Positions 15,964 to 23,309 of a DNA stretch of 30,026 nucleotides are shown here, one piece after another (the stretch's first letter is position 1; every line of letters begins with the position of its first letter). The stretch comes from DATJFH01 sp035495815 (GTDB taxonomy: Bacteria > Acidobacteriota > Terriglobia > Bryobacterales > Bryobacteraceae): the NCBI GenBank assembly GCA_035495815.1, contig DATJFH010000294.1, positions 1 to 30,026 on the forward strand, read 5' to 3'. Below the pieces are notes generated by a model. The model was not told where the DNA came from. It did no database searches and saw nothing but the letters and a program-made list of their open reading frames with translations. The translations under genes and the position numbers were made by a program.

Positions 15964-16789
15964 TTCCAGCGCCCTGGTGAGCCGGTTCGCCCGCAGCCAG
16001 CACTTGCCCGACGGTGGCTTCGCCGATCGCAGCGGCGCGAGCGACCTCTATTACACGGTGTTCGGCCTGGATTGTCTGCTCGCGCTGCGCGAGGACCTGC
16101 CTAATGCGGAATCGCGCGCCTACCTCGAACGCTTCGGCGGCGGCGCGGGGCTGGACTTCGTGCATCTGGCCTGCCTCGCGCGCTGCTGGGCGGCTGTCTC
16201 GGGCGGCAATTTCGGGCGGGTGCCCAGGGAGGACATCCTGCGGCGGATCGAGGGCTACCGCAGCCGCGACGGCGGTTATGGGCGGAGCCCCGGCGCGGAG
16301 ACAGGCAGCGTGTATGCGGCGTTCCTGGCTCTCGGCGCATACGAGGATTTCGGCGTCTCGCAGCCGGAGCAGGGTCGCTTGCTGGGGTCGTTGAAATCGC
16401 TGCGGTCCGCCGACGGCGCCTACGCCGACCAGCCCGGCGCCGCGCGGGGGCTGACCACCAATACGGCCGCGGCGGTCATGCTGCTCCGCCATCTGGGCGA
16501 GGCGCCTGGCGGCGAACTGGCGGACTGGCTGCTCGACCGCGCGCACCCGCAGGGCGGCTTCTTCGCGCTGGCCGATGCTCCCATTCCGGACCTGCTCTCC
16601 ACGGCCACCGCGCTGCACGCCCTGACAGCCATGCAGACGCCGCTCGACGGGGTTCGCGAGCCCTGCCTCGATTTCATCGATTCGCTTTGGACGAACCGCG
16701 GCGGCTTCTACGGCAGCTGGGCGGACGACGGGCTTGACTGCGAGTACACCTACTACGCCCTGCTCTCGCTCGGCCATCTCTCGCTCTGA
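15905..16789 (+). CDS. Prenyltransferase/squalene-oxidase-repeat protein (alpha-alpha barrel, GGTase beta-like)
   Basis: This 294-residue alpha-alpha barrel protein is of the prenyltransferase beta-subunit/terpene-cyclase repeat superfamily. Repeats are visible as DGGFADRSG, DGGYGRSPG, DGAYADQPG, QGGFFALA and RGGFYGSW, each followed by a helix. The end, GLDCEYTYYALLSLGHL, resembles the zinc-ligand region of protein prenyltransferase beta subunits, but the full Asp/Cys/His set cannot be confirmed. It has no DxDD motif, so it is not a class II cyclase by itself. The GTG at 15905 lies inside the 3' end of the fusion gene; an ATG at 15923 in the same frame is an alternative. It sits three bases before the cyclase gene. 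It may bind or transfer the prenyl chain, or act as a partner of the larger cyclase. Confidence 0.88.
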   Translation: MSLRLEMLQVARLSPNLLGDSSALVSRFARSQHLPDGGFADRSGASDLYYTVFGLDCLLALREDLPNAESRAYLERFGGGAGLDFVHLACLARCWAAVSGGNFGRVPREDILRRIEGYRSRDGGYGRSPGAETGSVYAAFLALGAYEDFGVSQPEQGRLLGSLKSLRSADGAYADQPGAARGLTTNTAAAVMLLRHLGEAPGGELADWLLDRAHPQGGFFALADAPIPDLLSTATALHALTAMQTPLDGVREPCLDFIDSLWTNRGGFYGSWADDGLDCEYTYYALLSLGHLSL

Positions 16790-16792
16790 TTC

Positions 16793-18571
16793 ATGACCGC
16801 GGAATCGTTGGAACTGGCGGCCGCGACCCTCATCCACCGTCTGCTTGACGCCCGAAACCAGAGCGGCCACTGGGAAGGTAAGCTGTCGAGCAGCGCGCTC
16901 TCGACGGCCACGGCGGCGATCGCGCTCTCGCTGACGGATCGCGGCAAGCAAGAGCGCCTGATCGAGGCCGGCATCGCCTGGCTCGCTTCGCACAGGAATT
17001 CGGACGGCGGCTGGGGCGACACCGTGCTCAGCCTCAGCAACGTGAGCACGACGGCGCTTGCCTGGGCCGCCTTCGCCGTCGCGGCGCCGGGCAGGTATCC
17101 GGAGATCGCGGCCGGCGCCGAAGCCTGGCTGGTCCGCTACGCCGGGAGCCTGGACCCCGGGGCGCTGGCCGCGGCGATTGAACGCCGCTACGGCAACGAC
17201 CGCACGTTCTCGATCCCGATCCTCACGGTGCTGGCGCTGGCCGGAAAACTGGGCCAGGGACCCCGCGGCTGGCGGCGCGTGATGCAGCTCCCCTTCGAAC
17301 TGGCTGCCTTTCCCCAAAAGTGGTTTCACGCGCTCAGCCTGCCCGTCGTCAGCTACGCCCTGCCCGCGTTGATTGCCATCGGACAGCTCCGTCATCACCG
17401 CGCGCCGTCGCGCAATCCACTGACGCGCACGCTGCGGAATCTGACTCGCGAGCCGACGCTGCGGCTGCTCGATCGCATCCAGCCCTCGAGCGGCGGCTTT
17501 CTCGAGGCCACTCCGCTCACCAGCTTCGTCGTCATGAGCCTGGCCGCCGCCGGAAGAAAGGACCATCCGGTGGCCGCGCGGGGAATCGATTTCCTGACGC
17601 GTTCCTGCCGTCCGGACGGAAGCTGGGCCATCGACACCAACCTCGCAACCTGGGTGACGACGCTTTCGGTCAACGCGCTCGCCGGCCTCCCGGGGGCGCC
17701 CTCTCCGCTGGGACCGGGCGAACGAGAGGCCATTTTGTCCTGGCTGCTCGGCCAGCAGTACAGGCAGGTTCATCCCTACACCCTGGCCGCCCCCGGCGGA
17801 TGGGCCTGGACCGACCTGCCGGGCGGCGTTCCCGACGCCGACGATACGCCGGGCGCTGTCCTCGCGCTGCACAATCTTGCTCCGGAGTCCGAAGCGGCCC
17901 GGGAATCTGCCATCGCCGGGATCGCCTGGCTCGCCGATCTGCAGAACGCCGACGGCGGGATTCCGACTTTTTGCCACGGCTGGGGAAAGCTCCCCTTCGA
18001 CCGCAGCAGTCCGGATCTGACGGCTCATGCCCTGCTGGCCTGGGGCGCGTGGTTCGGCAAGCTCGAAGATCCATTGCGCGGCCGGGTCCGCGGCGCGGCG
18101 GGCCGTGCTCTCGCGTTTCTGGCGGGCGCGCAGCAGCCCGAGGGATGCTGGATTCCACTTTGGTTCGGCAACCAGTTTGTTTCCGGCGACCGGAATCCGG
18201 TGTACGGGACGGCGCGGGTGCTGATCGCCCTGGCCGGCGATCTCCCGGAGAAGCCGCTACCTGATATGATCGGCCGCGCCGTCGCCTGGCTGTGCGCCGC
18301 GCAGAATTCCGATGGCGGCTGGGGCGGAGCGCCCGGCGCCGGGTCATCGATCGAGGAGACGGCAGTCGCCGTGCACGCCTGCGCCGTCCATCACCGGGAT
18401 GTCCGCCGCGGCGTCGAATGGCTCCTCGAGAAGACCCGGTGTGGGGCCGTCACCGAACCCTCGCCGATCGGGTTCTACTTCGCCAGCCTGTGGTATTTCG
18501 AAGAACTCTATCCATTGATTTTTGCGGCCGCAGCCCTACGTCGCGCACGCCTCCCGGCCGCCGGCGGGTGA
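16793..18571 (+). CDS. Squalene-hopene cyclase-like class II terpene cyclase
   Basis: This class II (protonation-initiated) terpene cyclase has 592 residues. The catalytic acid motif DxDD is present as Asp348-Ala-Asp350-Asp351 in GGVPDADDTPG, and QW-type repeats appear as RNSDGGWGDT, QNADGGIP, QQPEGCWIPLW and QNSDGGWGG. The order of blocks (SGGFLEATPLTSF, then GGWAWTDLPGG, then DxDD, then the C-terminal repeats) is that of squalene-hopene cyclases, but it is shorter than usual (about 630-720). Instead of the usual GSWYGRWG block it has GCWIPLWFGNQ. No squalene synthase genes (hpnCDE or sqs) lie near, so the substrate may be another linear polyprenyl compound, perhaps made by the fusion protein upstream. 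The gene is last in the operon and stops five bases before the convergent ABC permease stop. The membrane association expected of this family is likely. Confidence 0.93.
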   Translation: MTAESLELAAATLIHRLLDARNQSGHWEGKLSSSALSTATAAIALSLTDRGKQERLIEAGIAWLASHRNSDGGWGDTVLSLSNVSTTALAWAAFAVAAPGRYPEIAAGAEAWLVRYAGSLDPGALAAAIERRYGNDRTFSIPILTVLALAGKLGQGPRGWRRVMQLPFELAAFPQKWFHALSLPVVSYALPALIAIGQLRHHRAPSRNPLTRTLRNLTREPTLRLLDRIQPSSGGFLEATPLTSFVVMSLAAAGRKDHPVAARGIDFLTRSCRPDGSWAIDTNLATWVTTLSVNALAGLPGAPSPLGPGEREAILSWLLGQQYRQVHPYTLAAPGGWAWTDLPGGVPDADDTPGAVLALHNLAPESEAARESAIAGIAWLADLQNADGGIPTFCHGWGKLPFDRSSPDLTAHALLAWGAWFGKLEDPLRGRVRGAAGRALAFLAGAQQPEGCWIPLWFGNQFVSGDRNPVYGTARVLIALAGDLPEKPLPDMIGRAVAWLCAAQNSDGGWGGAPGAGSSIEETAVAVHACAVHHRDVRRGVEWLLEKTRCGAVTEPSPIGFYFASLWYFEELYPLIFAAAALRRARLPAAGG

Positions 18572-18576
18572 CCCGA

Positions 18577-19347
18577 TCAGCTTACGGCTTTGCGGCAGAA
18601 CAGGCGCAGTCCGAGCGCGATCATGAGCGTGTTCACGACCGACAGCACGGCGATCACGACACCCGGCGCCATGTGCGGGACCTGGGGAGAGAGTGTGCCG
18701 CGCAATCCTTCGCTTGCGTACACCAGCGGATTCAGCAGCACCAGCTTCTGCAGCACCGGGAAAACACTCAGCACGCTCCAGGGATAATAGACGCAGCCGA
18801 AGAAGATCATCGGCGCAAGCACCATGCTGAACATGAGGCCGATCTGAGTCTGGCCGACCGCGCAGCCCATCGCCAGGCCGCCCGAAGCCGACAGCAGCGC
18901 CACCAACAGCACGACGGCGGCGAACAGGATGGGGCGCTCGAAATTCAGCGCCAGGTCGCTTCCGAGCAGCAGCCAGGCCGTCGCCATCACCACTCCTCCC
19001 GCGAACAGGGCCTGAATGACGCCGCCGACAATCTTTTCCACCGCGAGCCATTCGATCCGCATGGGAGCAAGCAGCCGGTCTTCGATCTCGTGGGTGAACT
19101 GGAATTCGCCGATCAGCGGCATGGCGACCGCCTGGATGCCGGTCATCAACATGCTCATGCCCATCACGCCGGGCGCCAGCGTGCTCTTGTACGCAGCCGG
19201 CATCAGGCCGCCGCTGGTGAGCACCTTCCCGAACACGAACATCAGCAGCAGCGGCTGCAGCATCGTCTGGGCGATCAGGGCCATCAGGTTCCTGCGGGCG
19301 ACGTGCGCGTCGCGCGCCAGAAGCGCGAAGAATGTGCTCCAGTTCAT
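18577..19347 (-). CDS. ABC-2 type transporter permease (DrrB/NodJ-like)
   Basis: This inner-membrane permease has 256 residues and about six TM segments (LMALIAQTMLQPLLLMFVF, GVMGMSMLMTGIQA, FAAVVLLVALLSASGGLAM, MFSMVLAPMIFFGCVYYPW and others). The FGCVYYPW...LVLLNPLVYASEGLRG block is the ABC-2 signature region. The start at 19347 is chosen because it overlaps the ATPase stop (ATGA) and has an AGGAG site; a longer version to 19419 would lie inside the ATPase gene. Together with the ATPase it forms a complete two-gene exporter of the type used for antibiotics, lipids and other hydrophobic products. The gene ends five bases from the convergent cyclase gene, so export of the operon's product is an attractive but unproven role. 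Confidence 0.93.
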   Translation of the reverse strand: MNWSTFFALLARDAHVARRNLMALIAQTMLQPLLLMFVFGKVLTSGGLMPAAYKSTLAPGVMGMSMLMTGIQAVAMPLIGEFQFTHEIEDRLLAPMRIEWLAVEKIVGGVIQALFAGGVVMATAWLLLGSDLALNFERPILFAAVVLLVALLSASGGLAMGCAVGQTQIGLMFSMVLAPMIFFGCVYYPWSVLSVFPVLQKLVLLNPLVYASEGLRGTLSPQVPHMAPGVVIAVLSVVNTLMIALGLRLFCRKAVS

Positions 19348-20360
19348 TGCCGCAAGCTCCTTCCGGTGTGATGCAGGAAAAGATTCTCCAGGCTGGGCTC
19401 GGAGATATGGACGTCGCACAGCTCGACGCCGGCGGCCGAAGCGGCGGAGACGATGCCGGGAATCAGCGGGCCTCCCCGGTCGGCGTACAGATCGATGCCG
19501 TCAGCCCTGGCCTGGACTTCGGTGACACCCGGCAGCCGGCGCAACATTTCGATCAACTCCGGAGGACCGGCGCTGAAGCGAAGCTGCAGCAGGTAGCCTC
19601 CGGGGATCGACGCCTTCAGCCCGACCGGCGTTCCTTCGGCGATCACGCGGCCGTGGTCGACGATGGCGATCCGTCCGCAGAGGGCGTCGGCCTCCTCCAT
19701 GTTGTGAGTGGTGAGCACGATGGTCTTGCCGGCGCAGTTATATTCGCGGACGATCTCCCAGAGCAGCAGCCTGGTCTGCGGATCGAGGCCCGTGCTTGGC
19801 TCGTCGAGAAAGAGCACTTCCGGATCGTGCATCATGGCGCGGGCGATGGAAAGGCGCTGCATCATGCCGCCGGAGAAGCCGCGCACCATATCGTCGGCGC
19901 GGTCGGCGAGCTGAAACCGGTCGAGCAGCGCGGCGGCGCGGCGAACACGCTCCCCGGAAGGTACGCCGTAGTAGGCGCCGTGGAACAGCAGAATCTCGCG
20001 GGCGGTGAGGGAGAAATCCAGGTTGGGCCGCTGCTGCACCACGCCGATCAGGCGCTTGGCCTGCACCTGCCGGCGCCAGACGTCGAACTCGCCGATCCAG
20101 GCCTGCCCGCCGGACGGGCGGACACGGGTCGTCAGGATGCCGATAGTGGTGGACTTACCGGCGCCGTTGGGCCCCAGGAGTCCGAAGATTTCACCGGGTT
20201 CTACCACCAGGGTAAGATTGTCCAGCGCGATGATTTCGACATTTCGTTTTCCGCCCGAATTGCGCCAGCCCATCATACTGAACCCGGCCGCACCCGCCGC
20301 CATGGGAGGAGGAGACGTGTAGATTTTCCGCAACTCCCTTGTGCGAACCCTGGTTGCCAT
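19344..20360 (-). CDS. ABC transporter ATP-binding protein (DrrA/CcmA-like)
   Basis: This is the ATPase that drives the adjoining ABC-2 permease. Walker A is GPNGAGKST (63-71), the signature FSGGMMQRLSIARA starts at 162, and Walker B is VLFLDEP (182-188). The H-loop is TTHNMEEAD, and a Q-loop lies near residue 110. At 338 residues it has a C-terminal extension like DrrA (residues about 245-338). An unusual insertion of about 30 residues, rich in Gly, Pro and Ser (roughly 15-44), sits between the first strand and ALDNLTLVV. The ATG at 20360 has no clear ribosome-binding site. The gene is divergent from the ADOP gene, with about 194 bp between them carrying a 14-bp palindrome. It is translationally coupled to the permease by ATGA. 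Confidence 0.94.
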   Translation of the reverse strand: MATRVRTRELRKIYTSPPPMAAGAAGFSMMGWRNSGGKRNVEIIALDNLTLVVEPGEIFGLLGPNGAGKSTTIGILTTRVRPSGGQAWIGEFDVWRRQVQAKRLIGVVQQRPNLDFSLTAREILLFHGAYYGVPSGERVRRAAALLDRFQLADRADDMVRGFSGGMMQRLSIARAMMHDPEVLFLDEPSTGLDPQTRLLLWEIVREYNCAGKTIVLTTHNMEEADALCGRIAIVDHGRVIAEGTPVGLKASIPGGYLLQLRFSAGPPELIEMLRRLPGVTEVQARADGIDLYADRGGPLIPGIVSAASAAGVELCDVHISEPSLENLFLHHTGRSLRQ

Positions 20361-20459
20361 GGTTACAAGGTGGCATTCCGGAGATGGGTAGTCAAATGGC
20401 CGCGATGCCGCCGGCTGTCTCGCCCGCCGTTGTCGAATTCAGGCCAACGGCCTACTCGA

Positions 20460-20473
20460 GGTAACCGGTTACC
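20460..20473. promoter_or_regulatory. Perfect 14-bp palindrome, candidate operator
   Basis: GGTAACCGGTTACC reads identically on both strands. It lies in the 194-bp gap between the ABC exporter pair (minus) and the ADOP permease (plus), about 80 bp from the ADOP start. The half-site GGTTAC recurs at 20361-20366, directly in front of the ATPase start. The position and symmetry suit a dimeric repressor, but no regulator gene is nearby. No clear -35/-10 pair was seen in this gap. Confidence 0.4.
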
Positions 20474-20554
20474 ATTCCGCCGCCGTCTCGGCCAAACGAA
20501 CGCGTAGCTGACGGTTTATCCGACATAAGTCTGCTCAGTGCAGGAGTGATAGCA

Positions 20555-22960
20555 TTGGCAATCATGCGTTACGCTCTGCGTGGGTTGAGGCGTAATCCCT
20601 TGTATGCGGTGACCTGCGTAGCGGTGATCGCGGTTGGGGTTGCGGTGAATGCGGCGATCTTCAGTGTTGTTCACTCGGTGATTCTGAAGCCACTGCCGTT
20701 TGAGGACCCATCGCGGCTGGTGTTCGTCTGGGAGCATTTCCCCGTCATCCGCGAGTTCGGTGGACGCATGCCTCCTGCGCGTAAGAACTACCGCGAGTGG
20801 AAACGGCAGACTACGGTTTTCGTTGGAATGGCAGCGTTCGCCGAGAAGAAGCTCGTGCAGACGGGCGCAGGGCAGTCGCACCACGTCTCGACTGGCTTTG
20901 CCTCAGCTAACATGTTTTCGCTTCTCGGGGTGAAAGCCAGTGCGGGTCGTTTGTTCGACTCTAACCAAGAGAGGCCAGGCAGCGATCACGTAGCGGTCCT
21001 TAGCTACGCGGCTCGCGCAGAGATTGGTCGCTCCATTACTCTCGGCGAGACTGCGTATACAGTAGTCGGCGTACTCCCTCCGGAGTTCCGTCTGCCGTCG
21101 ACCTTCGGGGGCTTGGGTCAGATGAAACCCGAAGTTTGGGTTCCACTCTCGGGTCTGTCGGATAGATCCGAGGACGAGATGAACCGCGAGCTCTATGTCA
21201 TCGCGCGGCTGCAGCCGGGGACCACGCTGGATCAGGCGCGTACCGAAATGACCGGGATCGCCAGGCGCCTCGAAATCGCGTATCCAAAGGGAAACAGGGG
21301 CGTGAGCGCCGCCGTTTACCCGGTCGAAGTTGAGGATAGATCACCCAGTATGCATCGCGCGCTCTCTGTCCTGCTGGCCGCAGTCGGCTTTCTACTGCTG
21401 ATCGCCTGCGCAAACCTGGCGAACCTTACGCTGGCGCGCGCGACATTGCGGTCGCGGGAGGTGGCCGTTCGTCTCGCGCTCGGCGCAACGCGCGCGCGGA
21501 TCGTTCGGCAGCTGGTGACAGAATCGTTGATTCTCTCGACCGTGGGCGCACTGTTCGGGCTGGCGCTGGCGCACTGGTCCGTTCAGCTCATGCTGGCGTT
21601 GAAACCCCATGATATTCAGTGGCCGGAACGAATCGCGGTCAATCTTCCCGTATTCGCGTTCGCGGCATCGGCGAGCGTTCTGGCGGCGCTGCTGTTCGGT
21701 CTCGCGCCAGCAATCTGGGTTTCCAGGACGGACATGAGCTCGGCGCTCAAATCCGGCGGAGGCTGGGGAGCGTCGGCGGCGCGGTCCTGGAGCCGGCAAG
21801 CTTTGATTACCGTCGAGGTCGCTTTAGCCCTGGCGCTCGTAACCGGTACAGGGCTTATGCTTCGCAGCTTTCATAAGCTCGTCGCGACCGGTGTGGGGTT
21901 TGAGACGGCGCACGTGAACACGATCGACGTCGATCTTCCGGAAACGCGATATGGCGATGACGGCGGCCGGTCCAGGTTCTTTCGAAATCTGATCGAACGC
22001 GCGCGGTTGATTCCAGGGGTCTCGGCCGTCGGGGTAATCGACAATCTGCCCCTGCACGGGTTTGTCGTATTCGGTTTCTATCTCGACGGCCGCCCACAGC
22101 CTCCGATCGAATCGATGCCGGTGGCTGACGGAGCGTGGGTCACTCCCGAGCTCTTCCGCGCATTGGGCGTGCGCCTCGAAGCCGGGCGCTCGTTTACCGA
22201 TGCGGACGTGCCCGATGCAGAAAAAGACGGAGAGAGCGTTGCAATTGTGAACCGTGCGTTCGCGCGCACGTTCTTCGATAGTGAGGATCCAATCGGCAAG
22301 CGGCTGCGCAGCGGGAACAAAAAACGCGTTTGGCGAATCGTCGGAGTAGCGGCGGATTATCGCCCGCTGGGTGTCGACAAAGGGACGCGCCCGCAGGTTT
22401 TCTGGCCACACCTGTCGTTCAAAACTGCCAGTCTTGTCGTCCGCACGCGCATGCAACCGCTTTCGATCACAAGGGCGATTCAGGAAGCCGTGCTCTCGAT
22501 CGATAAACAGCTTGTCGTGAGCAACGTCAAAACGATGGATGAGTATCTCGGCCGGTCGCAGTCGCAGCGAAAATTCAATACGCTGCTCATGGCGAGTTTC
22601 GCGGGGCTGGCGCTGGTACTAGCGCTAATGGGAATTTACGGAGTGCTGTCGAACTTGGTGGCGTCACGGGGTCGAGAGATTGGGATTCGGATGGCTATTG
22701 GGGCTACGCCGAGGCAGATTGGACGGCTAGTGCTGCGACAAAGCATGATCCCCGTTTTCCTCGGAATCGCGACAGGCGTTGCGTTGAGCTTGGTATTGAG
22801 CCGCTTTCTCGAGCCGATGCTTTTTAAGGTGCGGTCGCGCGATCCTGTGACGCTGGCGGTGGCGGCATTGACCATCCTGCTGCTTTCGCCGATTGCCATT
22901 TTTGTACCGGTGCGGCGGGCCACGCGTGTCGAGTGTACGTCAGCGCTCAGGGAAGAGTAA
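20555..22960 (+). CDS. ADOP-family ABC permease (MacB/FtsX-like, duplicated)
   Basis: This acidobacterial duplicated permease of the MacB/FtsX superfamily has about 800 residues. It begins RYALRGLRRNPLYAV with an N-terminal TM helix, followed by a periplasmic MacB core domain. The first FtsX domain lies near residues 270-400 (LSVLLAAVGFLLLIACANLANLTL..., REVAVRLALGATRARIV), then come a second periplasmic domain and a second FtsX domain ending GREIGIRMAIGATPRQIG and VRRATRVECTSALREE. These proteins work with a separate MacB-type ATPase in efflux or envelope processes; none adjoins it. A TTG at 20555 is well spaced from an AGGAG site (20542-20546). The ATG at 20564 is the alternative, with that site 17 bases away. 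Base use looks less GC-rich than the terpenoid operon, suggesting a different history. No PadR regulator gene is present, though ADOP genes often have one. Confidence 0.92.
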   Translation: MAIMRYALRGLRRNPLYAVTCVAVIAVGVAVNAAIFSVVHSVILKPLPFEDPSRLVFVWEHFPVIREFGGRMPPARKNYREWKRQTTVFVGMAAFAEKKLVQTGAGQSHHVSTGFASANMFSLLGVKASAGRLFDSNQERPGSDHVAVLSYAARAEIGRSITLGETAYTVVGVLPPEFRLPSTFGGLGQMKPEVWVPLSGLSDRSEDEMNRELYVIARLQPGTTLDQARTEMTGIARRLEIAYPKGNRGVSAAVYPVEVEDRSPSMHRALSVLLAAVGFLLLIACANLANLTLARATLRSREVAVRLALGATRARIVRQLVTESLILSTVGALFGLALAHWSVQLMLALKPHDIQWPERIAVNLPVFAFAASASVLAALLFGLAPAIWVSRTDMSSALKSGGGWGASAARSWSRQALITVEVALALALVTGTGLMLRSFHKLVATGVGFETAHVNTIDVDLPETRYGDDGGRSRFFRNLIERARLIPGVSAVGVIDNLPLHGFVVFGFYLDGRPQPPIESMPVADGAWVTPELFRALGVRLEAGRSFTDADVPDAEKDGESVAIVNRAFARTFFDSEDPIGKRLRSGNKKRVWRIVGVAADYRPLGVDKGTRPQVFWPHLSFKTASLVVRTRMQPLSITRAIQEAVLSIDKQLVVSNVKTMDEYLGRSQSQRKFNTLLMASFAGLALVLALMGIYGVLSNLVASRGREIGIRMAIGATPRQIGRLVLRQSMIPVFLGIATGVALSLVLSRFLEPMLFKVRSRDPVTLAVAALTILLLSPIAIFVPVRRATRVECTSALREE

Positions 22961-23153
22961 CCCAGCGCGGGCTAATCTATGGGTCATCGATAAGCTCCCA
23001 GGACGTGGCCAGGAAATTCGGCTCGCGCAAATACCCGCGAACCCGATGCGGGATAACGCGGCTTCAGCTCTTTACTGTTCCTGGACAATTGCATTTCATC
23101 CAGTTATCCGTCTCCGGGCAAACGCCATTGGCATTCCGCGTCGCAAACAGCTT

Positions 23154-23167
23154 TTGGGAATTCCCAA
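23154..23167. promoter_or_regulatory. Perfect 14-bp palindrome, candidate operator
   Basis: TTGGGAATTCCCAA is perfectly self-complementary. It lies about 95 bp upstream of the -35 element of the receptor-phytase promoter, a distance that suits an activator or a looping repressor. It does not resemble a PhoB box. The function is a guess from symmetry and position. Confidence 0.35.
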
Positions 23168-23237
23168 GACTTCCTTAACATCCTCGAGCAATTGGAGCGG
23201 GGAATGTGAGGGGTGTATGTGCGCGACAGTACGATCA

Positions 23238-23260
23238 TGCGGCGTATTTGTGCGGCGTAT
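23238..23260 (+). repeat. Direct repeat of TGCGGCGTAT abutting the -35 element
   Basis: TGCGGCGTAT occurs at 23238-23247 and again at 23251-23260, a 13-bp period, with the second copy one base from the -35 TTGACA. Tandem sites at this place usually bind an activator or a repressor that competes with RNA polymerase. The period is not the 11 bp of classical PHO boxes. Confidence 0.5.
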
Positions 23261-23261
23261 A

Positions 23262-23290
23262 TTGACAAATACACGCAAACGCAATAGTAT
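23262..23290 (+). promoter_or_regulatory. Sigma-70-like promoter of the receptor-phytase operon
   Basis: TTGACA (23262-23267) matches the -35 consensus exactly. After 17 bp comes TAGTAT (23285-23290), a good -10 element. Transcription would begin near 23297, leaving a short leader with AGAGG before the ATG at 23310. This is the best promoter in the window. It drives the TonB-dependent receptor and, by its 10-bp spacing, the phytase. Confidence 0.72.
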
Positions 23291-23309
23291 CTCGTTTCGA
23301 AGAGGTTAC

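Larger units (their letters stand above)
22961..23309 (+). other. 349-bp intergenic region upstream of the receptor-phytase operon
   Basis: No gene is supported here. The reading frame of the downstream receptor stays open through it but gives no family-like sequence, and the true receptor start is at 23310. The region holds a perfect 14-bp palindrome (23154-23167), a pair of 10-bp direct repeats (23238-23260) and a strong sigma-70-like promoter (23262-23290), each listed separately. I see no convincing terminator for the ADOP gene. This is the most regulation-rich gap in the window. Confidence 0.6.

Noticed and set aside
15878..18028. A 716-codon open frame on the minus strand across both cyclase-like genes
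   Set aside because: The opposite strand encodes two proteins with family motifs in tight operon spacing; the antisense product shows only biased composition.
23238..23260. PHO box upstream of the phytase operon
   Set aside because: The repeats have a 13-bp period and a sequence unlike the 7-bp, 11-bp-period PHO box.
22893..23309. N-terminal extension of the phytase-linked receptor back into the ADOP gene
   Set aside because: The frame is open, but the signal peptide and ribosome-binding site place the start at 23310, and a strong promoter lies inside the supposed extension.
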